64,000 nucleotides of DNA from the NCBI GenBank assembly GCA_947497455.1, contig CANMGU010000002.1, positions 1,148,506 to 1,212,505 of the forward strand, read 5' to 3'. The translations under genes were made by a program, and so were the position numbers. Below, piece by piece: positions 16,456 to 25,895 of this stretch (position 1 is the stretch's first letter; every line of letters starts with the position of its first letter). Origin of the DNA: an uncultured Sphingomonadaceae bacterium (GTDB taxonomy: Bacteria; Pseudomonadota; Alphaproteobacteria; Sphingomonadales; Sphingomonadaceae). A model generated the notes under the pieces. It saw only the letters and a program-made list of their open reading frames with translations, did no database searches and had not been told where the DNA came from.

Positions 16456-16600
16456 GTTCGAAGCTCCTGAAAAACGGGGGAAATATAGCTTTTCATAAAG
16501 CGGAACGCATTTCAAAACAATAACAGGGATCATGCTGTCCCAGAGTGCGTCATCGCGGAATTTAAAAGTTAACGGCCAGGGTTTGTCCGCAATCCCGTCT

Positions 16601-19231
16601 TTATTCGTTCAAATTTGGCCTGAGCCACTGGCGCGCCCGATCCAGCGAGACACCGCGCCGCTCGGCATAATCCTCCACCTGATCTTCACTTATGCGCGCC
16701 ACGCCGAAATAATCGGCTTGCGGGTGCCCGAAATAAAAGCCGGAAACAGCGGCTGTCGGTGTCATCGCAAAGCTGCTGGTAAGCTCAATACCGGTATGTT
16801 CGGTCGCGTTCAGCATCTCGAATAATATTGGTTTCAGGCTGTGGTCCGGACAGGCGGGATAACCGGGCGCAGGCCGGATACCTTGATATTGTTCCTGGAT
16901 CAGCGCCTTATTGTCGAGGTTCTCATCTTCGGCATAACCCCAAAGATCTTTGCGGACATGTTCATGCATCCGTTCTGCAAAGGCTTCGGCCAGCCGGTCG
17001 GCCAGCGCCTTGATCAGGATGCTGTTATAGTCATCCTTGTCCGCCTCAAACCGTGCGACATGTTCGTCAATGCCGTGCCCTGCCGTAATCGCAAAGCCGC
17101 CCATCCAGTCATCGGATGTGTCGATAAAGTCGGCGAGGCAATTGTTCGATTTACCCGCTCGCTTGCTCACCTGTTGGCGGAGCATGGGGAGGGCGATTTC
17201 GTCATTTTCTGGCGATACCATGATATCGTCGCCATCTCGCCGCGCTCGCCACAGGCCAGCAACGCCTTTGGCTGTTAGCCATTTTTCCTCGATAATGGTG
17301 TCCAGCATCACCTGTGCGTCTTTGAACAGATCGCTCGCGCTTTCGCCGACCACTTCATCGGTGAGGATCGCGGGATAGGTACCGGCCAGTTCCCACGCGC
17401 GGAAAAACGGCGTCCAGTCGATATAGTCGCGCAGCTCCGCAAGATCCCAATCTTCATAAATATGCAGGCCAGGTTTTATCGGAGCTGGTGCTTTCTGGCT
17501 CATGTCGATCGCCGCACCATTGGCGCGCGCTTCGTTCAGCGATGCGAGCTTCTTGGCGGTTTTTCCAGCGCGGGCGATACGCACCTGCTCATAGTCTTCG
17601 CGGGTGCTGGCGATAAAGCCTTCAGCCTGCGTATCGCTGACCAGTTGCGAGGCAACACCAACGGCGCGGCTGGCATCGAGCACGTAGACGGTCGGGCCGG
17701 AATAAGCGGGTTCGATGCGCAGCGCCGTGTGGGTTTTGGATGTCGTCGCCCCGCCAATGAGTAGCGGCATCGTCATCTTGGCACGCTCCATCTCCTCGGA
17801 GACGGTAACCATTTCGTCGAGTGATGGCGTGATCAGGCCGGATAATCCGATCATGTCGGCATCGTTTTCGTTGGCGGCCTTCAGGATGTCGGTCCACGGC
17901 ACCATGACGCCGAGATCAATCACCTCAAAGCCATTACACTGCAGGACGACTCCGACAATATTTTTGCCGATATCATGCACATCGCCCTTGACGGTCGCCA
18001 TGATGATTTTGCCTTTGCCCTTAGCGCCTTCTTCTTTTTCCTCTTCGATAAAGGGGAAGAGATGGGCGACGGCTTTTTTCATCACGCGCGCGGATTTCAC
18101 CACCTGCGGCAGGAACATTTTTCCCGACCCGAACAGATCACCGACCACGTTCATGCCATCCATCAGAGGGCCTTCGATGACCTCAATGGGCCGCCCACCC
18201 GCATCCTTGACGGAAACGCGCATTTCTTCGGTATCTTCGATAATATGGGCATCAATGCCTTTGACCAGCGCATGCTCGAGCCGTTTGACAACATTATAGC
18301 TGCGCCATTCGGCAGCGGCTTTCTCCGCCGCCTTGTCGGTGCCGCGAAATTTTTCGGCCAGCGTGATCAGCCGGTCTGTCGCGTCACCGCCCTCCTTGGG
18401 GTCGCGGTCGAGAATGACATCTTCACAATGCTCGCGCAGGACCGGATCGATATCATCATAGATATCCAGCTGGCCAGCATTGACAATCGCCATGTCGAGC
18501 CCGGCGGGGATGGCATGATAGAGAAAAACGCTGTGCATTGCCCGGCGCACCGGCTCGTTGCCGCGAAAGCTGAAAGACAGGTTCGACAGGCCGCCGGAAA
18601 AATGGACATGTGGGCAGCGCGCCTTAATTTCGGCCACCGCTTCGATGAAATCCAGTCCGTACCGACGATGCTCGTCTATCCCGGTCGCCACCGCAAATAC
18701 ATTGGGATCAAAAATAATATCTTCCGGCGGAAAGCCGATGCCGGTGAGCAATTTATAGGCCCGCTCACAAATTTCGACCTTGCGCTGCTTGGTATCCGCT
18801 TGTCCGGTCTCGTCAAAAGCCATGACCACAACAGCTGCGCCATAGGCCATGCATTTACGGGCATGGGCGAGGAACTCCTCTTCGCCTTCCTTCATCGAGA
18901 TGGAGTTCACGATCGGTTTGCCAGACACGCATTTCAACCCCGCTTCGATGACCGACCATTTGGAGCTGTCGATCATTACTGGCACGCGGGCAATATCGGG
19001 CTCTGCCGCGATCAGCTTGAGGAAGGTTGTCATCGCATGTTCAGCGTCGAGCAGACCCTCATCCATGTTCACGTCGATAATTTGCGCGCCATTTTCGACC
19101 TGTTGGCGCGCGACTTCCACGGCGGCTTCATAGTCATCATTCAGGATGAGTTTTTTAAACCGCGCGGAACCTGTAACATTGGTGCGTTCGCCGATATTGA
19201 CGAATTGCGCGGAAGAGGGAGCTGTGGTCAT
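16601..19231 (-). CDS. metH: Methionine synthase, C-terminal modules (folate, B12, reactivation)
   Basis: An 876-residue protein equivalent to the last three modules of cobalamin-dependent methionine synthase. Residues 1-300 are the pterin-binding domain ([24 protein letters not shown]). Residues 320-560 are the cap and B12-binding domain, with [11 protein letters not shown] at 417-427 (His419 is the cobalt ligand). The C-terminus is the SAM-dependent reactivation domain ([13 protein letters not shown], near 800). The homocysteine-binding module is encoded by the separate upstream gene, so MetH is a two-subunit enzyme here. The REPIN-like element lies in the 91-bp gap before this gene. Confidence 0.95.
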   Translation of the reverse strand: MTTAPSSAQFVNIGERTNVTGSARFKKLILNDDYEAAVEVARQQVENGAQIIDVNMDEGLLDAEHAMTTFLKLIAAEPDIARVPVMIDSSKWSVIEAGLKCVSGKPIVNSISMKEGEEEFLAHARKCMAYGAAVVVMAFDETGQADTKQRKVEICERAYKLLTGIGFPPEDIIFDPNVFAVATGIDEHRRYGLDFIEAVAEIKARCPHVHFSGGLSNLSFSFRGNEPVRRAMHSVFLYHAIPAGLDMAIVNAGQLDIYDDIDPVLREHCEDVILDRDPKEGGDATDRLITLAEKFRGTDKAAEKAAAEWRSYNVVKRLEHALVKGIDAHIIEDTEEMRVSVKDAGGRPIEVIEGPLMDGMNVVGDLFGSGKMFLPQVVKSARVMKKAVAHLFPFIEEEKEEGAKGKGKIIMATVKGDVHDIGKNIVGVVLQCNGFEVIDLGVMVPWTDILKAANENDADMIGLSGLITPSLDEMVTVSEEMERAKMTMPLLIGGATTSKTHTALRIEPAYSGPTVYVLDASRAVGVASQLVSDTQAEGFIASTREDYEQVRIARAGKTAKKLASLNEARANGAAIDMSQKAPAPIKPGLHIYEDWDLAELRDYIDWTPFFRAWELAGTYPAILTDEVVGESASDLFKDAQVMLDTIIEEKWLTAKGVAGLWRARRDGDDIMVSPENDEIALPMLRQQVSKRAGKSNNCLADFIDTSDDWMGGFAITAGHGIDEHVARFEADKDDYNSILIKALADRLAEAFAERMHEHVRKDLWGYAEDENLDNKALIQEQYQGIRPAPGYPACPDHSLKPILFEMLNATEHTGIELTSSFAMTPTAAVSGFYFGHPQADYFGVARISEDQVEDYAERRGVSLDRARQWLRPNLNE

Positions 19232-19242
19232 TTAAAGCACTC

Positions 19243-19310
19243 GTCACCCTGAACTTGTTTCAGGGTCTTGTGGAGATAAGGGAGAGATCCTGAAGCAAGT
19301 TCAGGATGAC
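19243..19310. repeat. REPIN-like paired palindromes
   Basis: Two inverted 25-nt arms (19243-19267 and 19286-19310) separated by 18 bp match at 22 of 25 positions. Each arm is itself a hairpin: ACCCTGAA/TTCAGGGT in the first, ATCCTGAA/TTCAGGAT in the second. The two arms differ by a compensatory C-G to T-A pair in the stem plus one loop base, so each small hairpin is preserved. This is the architecture of REP/REPIN elements. It lies between the two metH genes. Confidence 0.75.
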
Positions 19311-19322
19311 TATAGGTGGAAA

Positions 19323-20372
19323 TCATGCGGCCATCGTGAAGGGCTCAAGGCCGGACAGGCGGGTTTGGACCGCTGGTGAAGCCGCCGCGCGTGGTTGGGC
19401 ACTCTCGACCGCTTTGGCAATGGCGGCGATATGTTCGGGCGTGGTACCACAGCAACCGCCAACAATATTGACCAGGCCGTCATCCAACCACTCGCCAATC
19501 AGCGCAGCGGTTTGATCCGGCAACTCGTCATATTCGCCCAGTTCGTTGGGCAGGCCGGCATTGGGATAGGCCATGATCAGTGTATCGACCTCTTTCGCCA
19601 ACATGGCCAGATGCGGACGCAGTTGGTCAGCGCCGAAGGAACAATTGAGACCAATGGTCAGCGGTTTCAGATGGCGTACTGCGTGCCAGAAAGCCTCTAC
19701 GGTGTGGCCTGACAGGTTGCGGCCCGACAGGTCTGTCAGCGTCATGGAAATCATCAACGGTACGTCACGGTCACAGGCCTCGGCGGCTTCCTGTGCTGCC
19801 ATGCCTGCGCATTTCGCGTTGAGGGTATCAAAGATCGTCTCGATCAGCAGAAAATCGACACCGCCTTCGATCAGGGCATCGCATTGCTCGCGGTACACGC
19901 CTTTGAGATAGTCAAAATCTATCTCGCGAAAACCGGGGTCGTTGACGTCGGGTGACAGCGACAAAGTTTTGTTGGTTGGGCCGATTGAGCCGGCCACAAA
20001 TCGCTTCTTGCCATCTTTCGTTTCAGCCTTGTCGCAGGCCCGGCGCGCGATTTCGGCGGATTTGATGTTGATATCTTTGACCAGATGTTCGCAGCCATAA
20101 TCGGCCTGACTGATTTCGGTCGAGCTGAACGTATTGGTTTCGACAATATCCGCGCCGGCGTCGAGATAGGCGGTATGAATGCCTTCAATAATATCCGGCC
20201 GAGTCAGACTAAGCAGGTCATTGTTTCCCTTCTGATCATCGGTCAGCTCCAACGTGCCGCGATAATCGCGCTCGCCAAGGCCATGGTCTTGGATTGCGGT
20301 GCCATAGCCGCCATCAAAGACCAATATGCGCTTCGCCGCCAGCGCCCGGAGTTGTTCGCCGGGACCCGTCAT
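19323..20372 (-). CDS. metH: Homocysteine S-methyltransferase subunit of split MetH
   Basis: A 349-residue homocysteine-binding TIM barrel, the N-terminal module of methionine synthase as a free-standing protein. The zinc ligands are Cys244 (GLNCSFG) and Cys307-Cys308 (GGCCGT). The N-terminal motif [13 protein letters not shown] and [10 protein letters not shown] near residue 80 are family hallmarks. It passes the activated homocysteine to the B12 subunit encoded downstream. Its ATG overlaps the metF stop by ATGA, so translation is coupled. An in-frame junction with the downstream metH part is absent, so this is a genuine split and not a frameshift: each part has its own start and stop, with 91 bp between. 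Confidence 0.95.
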   Translation of the reverse strand: MTGPGEQLRALAAKRILVFDGGYGTAIQDHGLGERDYRGTLELTDDQKGNNDLLSLTRPDIIEGIHTAYLDAGADIVETNTFSSTEISQADYGCEHLVKDINIKSAEIARRACDKAETKDGKKRFVAGSIGPTNKTLSLSPDVNDPGFREIDFDYLKGVYREQCDALIEGGVDFLLIETIFDTLNAKCAGMAAQEAAEACDRDVPLMISMTLTDLSGRNLSGHTVEAFWHAVRHLKPLTIGLNCSFGADQLRPHLAMLAKEVDTLIMAYPNAGLPNELGEYDELPDQTAALIGEWLDDGLVNIVGGCCGTTPEHIAAIAKAVESAQPRAAASPAVQTRLSGLEPFTMAA

Positions 20373-21325
20373 GCCGCTTTCTCCTGTGCTGCGCCGGAGG
20401 GGCGTTTGCCGAGCAAGTGACAGATTGCATAGCTGAGCTCAGCGCGGTTGAGCGTATAGAAATGGAACTGCCGGACGCCGCCGGCGTAAAGTTTGCGGCA
20501 CAGTTCCGCAGCGACAGTTGCCGCGATGAGCTGGCGGGCCGACGGGTGGTCATCCAGGCCTTCAAATAGATCATTCATCCACACTGGAATCTCGGCACCG
20601 CACATACCTGCAAACTTCCGCGTTTGGGCAACATTCGATACTGGCAAGATACCCGGTACCAGTTCGGCATCAATCCCGGCCGCACCGGCCGCGTCGCGGA
20701 AGCGGAAAAAGGCTTCTGCGGTAAAGAAAAACTGGGAAATAGCACGACTTGCACCGGCATCCAGCTTGCGCTTCAGATTGTCGAGATCGCTCTGCGGGCA
20801 ATTGGCCTCCGGATGCGTTTCCGGATAGGCCGCCACCGAAATCTCGAAGGGGGCAATGTCCTTCAAACCTTTAACAAGCTCTGCCGCACTGTTGTAGCCT
20901 TCCGGATGCGGTTCAAACGCCTGCCCTTCCGACGGTGGATCTCCGCGCAAGGCAACAATATGACGCACACCGGCTTCCCAGTAAGACTGCGCAACTTCTG
21001 TAATCTCTGCTTTGCTCGCTCCCACACAGGTCAAATGTGCAGCCGCCGGAATATTCGTTTCCTTGGCAATGCGCGCAACCGTCGCATGTGTCCGTTCCCG
21101 CGTTGAACCACCAGCACCATATGTCACGGATACAAAGCGCGGATTAAGGGGTTCTAATGTAACAACACTATCCCATAAGGTTTGTTCCATCTTCTCGGTT
21201 TTCGGAGGAAAAAACTCAAAGGAAACGTCGGCATCACCGCTCAATCCGGCAAATAACGGAACGTCAAGCGCTCGCTTTGCTTCTTCCAGTTCATTCAGGC
21301 CCAATGGCCGTGGCTGTTGGTTCAT
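20369..21325 (-). CDS. metF: Methylenetetrahydrofolate reductase
   Basis: A 318-residue FAD-dependent TIM-barrel enzyme that reduces 5,10-methylene-THF to 5-methyl-THF, the methyl donor for MetH. Diagnostic motifs are VSFEFFPPKTEKM (residues 34-46, with the catalytic-type Glu), VSVTYGAGGSTRERT near 67, VALRGDPP near 125 and FHFYTLNRAE near 293. It overlaps the regulator upstream (ATGA) and the homocysteine subunit downstream (ATGA), showing a tight operon. Confidence 0.96.
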   Translation of the reverse strand: MNQQPRPLGLNELEEAKRALDVPLFAGLSGDADVSFEFFPPKTEKMEQTLWDSVVTLEPLNPRFVSVTYGAGGSTRERTHATVARIAKETNIPAAAHLTCVGASKAEITEVAQSYWEAGVRHIVALRGDPPSEGQAFEPHPEGYNSAAELVKGLKDIAPFEISVAAYPETHPEANCPQSDLDNLKRKLDAGASRAISQFFFTAEAFFRFRDAAGAAGIDAELVPGILPVSNVAQTRKFAGMCGAEIPVWMNDLFEGLDDHPSARQLIAATVAAELCRKLYAGGVRQFHFYTLNRAELSYAICHLLGKRPSGAAQEKAA

Positions 21326-22347
21326 AAGGATGCTCTTTTTGGGGACAGGGGTGTAGAGGGGGTGATGCCGCTACCAGCTTGAATACGCGATAGTCCTGAC
21401 TTGCGGCCAACCCATATCTTTACGGTGAGTTCACCGCCGTCCAGCGTCCGGCTTTGCACCATATCAATGTGAGAAGCTGCGAACCAACTCTTCATACTAT
21501 CATCGGAAAATCCAAGTCGCGCATGGGCATGAGCCGTACGCAGCTCTTCGCGATCATGTGCTGCAAAATCGGCTATCATCACTGTTCCGCCATCACCCAA
21601 TACCCTTGAAACTTCGGTTAGAACGGCCTCGGGGTGTTGGGCATAATGCAGAACTTGATGGAGAAGGACACTATCAACCTGACCATCGTCAATTGGCAAA
21701 TGATTGAAATCACCAAGCCTAAGCTCAGTCTTTCGCGCCAAGGCTGCCTGTTCGGTTTTGTCACTCTCATTGCCCAAAATCTTGGCCCTTGCGAGCCGGA
21801 GCATTTCGGGACTTTTGTCGAGTGCCGTTACCTTTTCGGAATTCGGTCCAAACAGTTCCACCATCCGGCCGGTTCCTGTCCCAATATCCAGCATATGGCC
21901 AAGATTGACGTCTTTTAACAATGCGAGCATTGCCTGTTCGACATCGTCTTCGGGAAGATGCAACGAGCGAATGGCATCCCATTCCGCAGCATGAGCTTCG
22001 AAATAGCGTTCTGCTGTTTCGGCCCGTGCTTGACGGACCAGGGCGAGCTTGGCCTCATCATCGATGGCCTGCTGCGAAGAAACCACATTGTCAGAACGGA
22101 AAAGTCGCCGCAAAATATCGAGCTCGGCGGATTGTCCCGGACGCAGAAATACCCAACTACCTTCCTTGCGACGCTCAGCCAGACCAGCCTCATCCAATAT
22201 TCTTATGTGACGAGAGATGCGTGGTTGGCTTTGTTCCAATATCTGCGCAAGCTCACCAACGGCAAGCTCCATTTTGAGCAGAAGCAGCATGATTCGTATC
22301 CGCGTGGGATCGGCTAGCGCTCGAAATATGTCCAATATGGTGTCCAT
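21322..22347 (-). CDS. ArsR-type regulator fused to a SAM methyltransferase domain (SahR-like)
   Basis: A 341-residue fusion. Residues 1-80 are a winged-helix ArsR domain (LADPTRIRIMLLLL, recognition helix QPRISRHIRILDEAGL). Residues about 110-300 are a class I SAM-dependent methyltransferase fold with motif I MLDIGTGTGRMVELFG at 152-167. ArsR-family SahR regulators, which sense S-adenosylhomocysteine, are known to control methionine-cycle genes in Proteobacteria. A SAM/SAH-binding domain fused to the regulator and located first in a metF-metH operon fits that role. The ATG at 22347 is chosen; the upstream extension of the frame is the promoter itself. It is predicted to bind the palindrome at 22357-22380. 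Confidence 0.88.
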   Translation of the reverse strand: MDTILDIFRALADPTRIRIMLLLLKMELAVGELAQILEQSQPRISRHIRILDEAGLAERRKEGSWVFLRPGQSAELDILRRLFRSDNVVSSQQAIDDEAKLALVRQARAETAERYFEAHAAEWDAIRSLHLPEDDVEQAMLALLKDVNLGHMLDIGTGTGRMVELFGPNSEKVTALDKSPEMLRLARAKILGNESDKTEQAALARKTELRLGDFNHLPIDDGQVDSVLLHQVLHYAQHPEAVLTEVSRVLGDGGTVMIADFAAHDREELRTAHAHARLGFSDDSMKSWFAASHIDMVQSRTLDGGELTVKIWVGRKSGLSRIQAGSGITPSTPLSPKRASL

Positions 22348-22356
22348 GAAGGAAAA

Positions 22357-22380
22357 GCATATAAAGAATTCTTTATATGC
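22357..22380. promoter_or_regulatory. Perfect 24-bp palindromic operator of the methionine operon
   Basis: Half-site GCATATAAAGAA is repeated in inverted form without a single mismatch. It fills the interval from directly after the -35 box through the -10 box of the promoter that drives the ArsR-methyltransferase fusion, metF and both metH genes. The likely ligand is the dimeric fusion regulator. Confidence 0.8.
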
Positions 22381-22386
22381 TGTCAA
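22358..22386 (-). promoter_or_regulatory. Promoter of the regulator-metF-metH operon
   Basis: Reading leftward, -35 TTGACA (22386-22381), a 17-bp spacer and -10 TATATG (22363-22358). The predicted transcription start is near 22351, only about four bases before the ATG at 22347. No Shine-Dalgarno sequence is present, so the mRNA is probably almost leaderless. Confidence 0.65.
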
Positions 22387-22579
22387 TCTGCTAGATTTGC
22401 TGGACTTGAATCAGATTTGTTATGAATTGTGGCGAAAAAAAGTCCAACGTAAGCATAGGCTAAGGATGTTCGCCATTGCTATCCGATTTTCAAGCGTTTA
22501 TTGAGCGCGGCGCGTTGGCAAATTGAGGGAGTAAATCATTTGTCGCGTAGTTTTGAGGAAAAAGTAAAGGGTTTACCCA

Positions 22580-22951
22580 ATGAAAAAAGTTACAACATCA
22601 ATCGCTCTTGCTGCCGCTCTTGGGCTGGCTGCATGTTCCGGTGCTGCTGATAATGCAGAAGCGGGTGCAGAAGAAGCCGTAGAAGGCACGGAAGCAACAG
22701 CTGAAGAAGCTGCTGAAGACGCAATGGATGCTGCTGAAGGTTCTGCAGATGCTATGGGCGAAGCTGCTGCTGAAGCAACAGAAGAAGCTGGTGCTGCTGC
22801 AGAAGCCGCTGGTGATGCTGCTGAAGAAGCTGCTGACGAAGCGACCGACGCTGCTGGCGAAGCTGCAGATACAGCAAAAGACGCTGCTTCAGACGCTGCA
22901 AGCAAATTGATCGATAAAGGTGCTGAAGCTGCCAAAAAAGCAGTTGAATAG
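22580..22951 (+). CDS. Ala/Glu-rich LEA-like lipoprotein
   Basis: A 123-residue predicted lipoprotein: signal MKKVTTSIALAAALGLAAC with lipobox LAAC (Cys19). The mature part is almost entirely Ala, Glu, Asp and Gly in irregular repeats (EEAAEDA, EATEEAG, EAADTA), predicted as a long amphipathic helix. The last 15 residues turn basic (KLIDKGAEAAKKAVE). The pattern resembles LEA or apolipoprotein-type helical proteins; the function is unknown. A clear terminator follows at 22971-23003, so it is monocistronic. The high count of short Ala/Glu repeats makes similarity searches unreliable. Confidence 0.8.
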   Translation: MKKVTTSIALAAALGLAACSGAADNAEAGAEEAVEGTEATAEEAAEDAMDAAEGSADAMGEAAAEATEEAGAAAEAAGDAAEEAADEATDAAGEAADTAKDAASDAASKLIDKGAEAAKKAVE

Positions 22952-22970
22952 TCCTTTTGACATATGACGA

Positions 22971-23003
22971 AAAAAAGGGCCGTCCGTTGGGCGGCCCTTT
23001 TTT
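22971..23003 (+). terminator. Rho-independent terminator after the LEA-like gene
   Basis: GGGCCG and CGGCCC form the stem around a 9-base loop, preceded by seven A and followed by TTTTTT. The A-tract makes it effective in both directions. Confidence 0.9.
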
Positions 23004-23062
23004 CTGCGTAACGGCTTTTATCATGCTATCACGGCATCTATCGACAAGAAAAGGCTGGCTTT

Positions 23063-23254
23063 ATGAAAAAGCGTTTTTCTATCTGCATATTCTCAATATC
23101 ACTGGCAGCTTGCGGACCGGCACAGAATGATCCTGGACCTGGCGGAGTCACCGTGGGAGAGGCGCAAGCCCTTGATGAAGCGGCCGAGATGCTGGACGAA
23201 CGCAATATTTCTTCGGAAGACGGATCTGTAGATCAGGTTCCGGCTGCAGAATAG
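23063..23254 (+). CDS. Small putative lipoprotein
   Basis: A 63-residue peptide: signal MKKRFSICIFSISLAAC with lipobox SLAAC (Cys17), then a short Pro/Gly and acidic tail of 46 residues (VGEAQALDEAAEMLDERNI). AAGGCTGGCTTT provides a weak RBS. It is probably a small outer-membrane lipoprotein of unknown function. It ends 8 bp from the convergent beta-lactamase-family gene. Confidence 0.65.
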   Translation: MKKRFSICIFSISLAACGPAQNDPGPGGVTVGEAQALDEAAEMLDERNISSEDGSVDQVPAAE

Positions 23255-23262
23255 GTAAAATG

Positions 23263-24366
23263 CTATCGCTGGTGATAACGTGCCACGGCACGGGTCACCG
23301 ACTGCATCATCCGCATCCGTTCGGGAACTGAGGCGGTGGTGTCTCCTAACATGACCGCTACAGCATATCGACTGCCATCAGGTGCGGTCATGATACCAAC
23401 ATCATTATAGCCGGTGGCAACCCCTCCTAATACCTGGCCAGTGCCTGTTTTGTGCAGAAATTCCCAACCCGCTGGCACGCCTGCTTTTAAGCGCTTGGGG
23501 CCGCTTCGTGTCCGTTTCAAAATCGACTGTAGTAACCGGGTGGAGTTTTCAGACAACAGGTCGCCGCGTGCCAGTCGATCCAAGGCGTTGACTATCGCAC
23601 CAGGGCTAGCACCATCTATCGGATCCGCGAGGTAAGCCGCCAGTGCCTGACGGCGTCTTTCGATTGGCAGATTGGCTCTGGCGGTGTAAAATTTACGCCC
23701 TTCGGATAGGTTCTGGTTCCACTTGAGTCCCGCAATCTGGCTCTGCATTAACCGTTCACCCGGACCAAATTTGATTTTACCAAGTCGGCTTCGCCTTATG
23801 AAATCATTGACGGCATCGGGTCCTCCAGCATGACGGAGTAGCGCGTCATTGGCGGTGTTGTCACTGAAAGCGAGGGACTTTTCCAGCAGAGTAAATACAC
23901 TTTTGACGACACCGCCTTCGCGTTTCACTTCCGCCGCGAGGGGTTGATAAAAGAGCGTCAGATCATCGGGGCCAATGCGTATGGAATCCGACAATGAGAT
24001 CCGTCCCTGATCAACTTTGTCGAGGAGCGCCATCGCCACCCATAGTTTCGACACGCTTTGTTGCGGGAAGTTTTGATCCTCGCGATGGCCAATGCTCCAG
24101 CCGTTGTCGATACTCTTGATCGCGATGCCGGTTTTCCCGGGGAAACTGCGCCATAAATCAGCTATCTCGCGTTCCAGAACAGGATCGGGGCGGTTTTGAG
24201 ATCTGGTGGGTGTAGAAGTTGCTTGGGTTGATTGTGGATTTTCGTAACGCGTTTGTGGTGCTTCCGTTCGTGGATTGGCCGTTACAGGTCGTCCCTCTGA
24301 CGGAGCGACACAGGCCGTGACAAGACTAAACAGAACAGCAACGGTAAGCGCACGAAAATAACTCAT
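23263..24366 (-). CDS. Class A beta-lactamase-related lipoprotein
   Basis: A 367-residue serine hydrolase with a lipobox (LVTAC, Cys19) and a Ser/Thr/Gln-rich linker to about residue 60. Motifs of class A beta-lactamases are SVSK (104-107), SDN (168-170) and KTG (306-308). Glu204 lies 36 residues after the SDN serine in GERLMQ, the spacing expected for Glu166 of the omega loop (consensus ExxLN), although the following Asn is replaced by Gln. It is much longer than a normal class A enzyme (about 290). Antibiotic hydrolysis is possible but cannot be inferred; a penicillin-binding role is equally possible. Confidence 0.85.
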   Translation of the reverse strand: MSYFRALTVAVLFSLVTACVAPSEGRPVTANPRTEAPQTRYENPQSTQATSTPTRSQNRPDPVLEREIADLWRSFPGKTGIAIKSIDNGWSIGHREDQNFPQQSVSKLWVAMALLDKVDQGRISLSDSIRIGPDDLTLFYQPLAAEVKREGGVVKSVFTLLEKSLAFSDNTANDALLRHAGGPDAVNDFIRRSRLGKIKFGPGERLMQSQIAGLKWNQNLSEGRKFYTARANLPIERRRQALAAYLADPIDGASPGAIVNALDRLARGDLLSENSTRLLQSILKRTRSGPKRLKAGVPAGWEFLHKTGTGQVLGGVATGYNDVGIMTAPDGSRYAVAVMLGDTTASVPERMRMMQSVTRAVARYHQR

Positions 24367-24523
24367 AAATATACTTCATTCCCTGTTTCGGATGGCCCCG
24401 CATGCGGAACATATGCCGTGCCATTGAACATAAGCTTCTTCTGTACGTAACCCGACTCGCCTGAACAGAGCCAAAACCGGTCTTTGCGGTGAACGATTCT
24501 CAGTGTGCGACAAACGGCAGCGA

Positions 24524-25750
24524 TTATTTCTTCACTCCGAAGTTCAGTCGCCGAGTAACCGTGTAGTCCAGTGTGTTCACGACGAAGTAAGACAGGGCCC
24601 AGCGCAGCCGGTTGAGCAAGCCCTTTCTTGTTTTGTGCAGTTCCTTTGAAATTGGCAGGGCGTCCTTGCACATTTCATCAATGATCAGACGGGCATGATC
24701 AGCAAAGGCCTGATCTTCAACCCGGACCATCATTTCCACATTGATGAAGAGGCTACGAATATCGAAATTGGCCGAACCTGCATAAACGGCGTTATCGATG
24801 ACCACAAATTTGGTATGGAGCCGCTTACGTTGATATTCGTAAATCCGAGCACCACGCTTCAGCAGATAGCCGTAAAGCAGTCGACTGGCGCCGATAGTTG
24901 CAGCATTGTCGGTTTTGCCCGCCAGAATGAGCCGGTTTCGGCCTCCGCGTTTGGACAATCGCGCAATCCGCCGCAAAAGTCCCTGGCCGGGCGAAAAATA
25001 GGCGCTGACCAGATCAAGCTGCTTGCCGCGTTCGAGGTCTTTCTTAATTGCCCAGGCCCAGCGGCTGAGGCGATTGCTAGGCCCACCAAGCAACCAACGA
25101 AATGGGCCATTCCCTGAATCCCAAAGTCGTACCATCTTGCGTAACGATCGCATGTTACCATTGTCATTTTTGACCCAGCGCGCCAGCAGTTGATAATAGT
25201 CATTGAGTTTGGCTACTTCCGGGCCGTGAATGACAAGTCCCAAATCCTCCCAGCTGGTTTCGTTGTCCTCCACATCTTCATCGTCGGAATGTCGATCAAA
25301 ATATTGATTGGCAATATTGAAACCGCCCACCATCGCCTTGCAATCGTCAGCGATCAGGATTTTTTGATGGTTGCGGACGAAATAGCTCGTGGAAAACCGT
25401 GGGCTAAACGTAGCGAAGCTTCCGCCCGCTTGTTGTAGTGGTTCGAAAAATCCATTTGGCGCGCCATTTGACCCAAAGCTGTCGACCATCAATTCGACAG
25501 CAACACCACGTTTGCAGGCAGCAATCAGGGAATCGAGCACCATCTGCCCGATTTCATCGCCCTCGAACATATAATAGAACAACTTCAACGAGTGTTCCGA
25601 TCGTTCGATAAGATCCATCATTATTTTCAAACGGTCAGACGGGGCGAGCACCAGTTTCAATCGGTTACCAGCAACATCGAACCAGAGATTGTGGTCTACC
25701 CCTTGAGATTGTTGATCATCTGATGGTGGCCGTGAAACAGAGCTGTCCAT
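24524..25750 (-). CDS. Phospholipase D / cardiolipin synthase-like protein
   Basis: A 408-residue protein of the phospholipase D superfamily with two HKD motifs: HQKILIADD (His128, Lys130, Asp135) followed by VGGFN, and HTKFVVID (His312) followed by AGSANFD. The two-motif layout and the GGxN/GSxN signatures match bacterial cardiolipin synthases (ClsB type, without N-terminal membrane helices). The likely role is transphosphatidylation between phospholipids at the inner membrane. The 157 bp to the beta-lactamase-related gene show no terminator or recognisable gene. Confidence 0.88.
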   Translation of the reverse strand: MDSSVSRPPSDDQQSQGVDHNLWFDVAGNRLKLVLAPSDRLKIMMDLIERSEHSLKLFYYMFEGDEIGQMVLDSLIAACKRGVAVELMVDSFGSNGAPNGFFEPLQQAGGSFATFSPRFSTSYFVRNHQKILIADDCKAMVGGFNIANQYFDRHSDDEDVEDNETSWEDLGLVIHGPEVAKLNDYYQLLARWVKNDNGNMRSLRKMVRLWDSGNGPFRWLLGGPSNRLSRWAWAIKKDLERGKQLDLVSAYFSPGQGLLRRIARLSKRGGRNRLILAGKTDNAATIGASRLLYGYLLKRGARIYEYQRKRLHTKFVVIDNAVYAGSANFDIRSLFINVEMMVRVEDQAFADHARLIIDEMCKDALPISKELHKTRKGLLNRLRWALSYFVVNTLDYTVTRRLNFGVKK

Positions 25751-25825
25751 TTTTTCTGCATAAATTATTCGCCCTGAACCGACAATTGCTTAAAGTCGCG
25801 TGCGGTTCACAATCGATCCAATTTG

Positions 25826-25854
25826 TTGACAAAAGCGGGCGCAAACCCTAGATG
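25826..25854 (+). promoter_or_regulatory. Promoter of rpoZ
   Basis: TTGACA at 25826-25831 with a 17-bp spacer to TAGATG at 25849-25854, which matches only three of six -10 positions. This would give a leader of about 35 nt before the rpoZ ATG at 25896. Confidence 0.45.
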
Positions 25855-25895
25855 CAGGCCTCTTTTCATGAATTTTAGAGAATCAGGAGCGCCTT

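Noticed and set aside
17975-19252. 425-residue plus-strand open frame opposite metH
   Set aside because: It lies wholly antisense to the B12 and pterin domains of metH, and its composition is explained by the codon bias of the real gene.
24363-24671. 102-residue minus-strand frame overlapping the PLD gene end
   Set aside because: Out of frame with the PLD gene, no RBS, no recognisable motif; the 157-bp gap is better read as non-coding.
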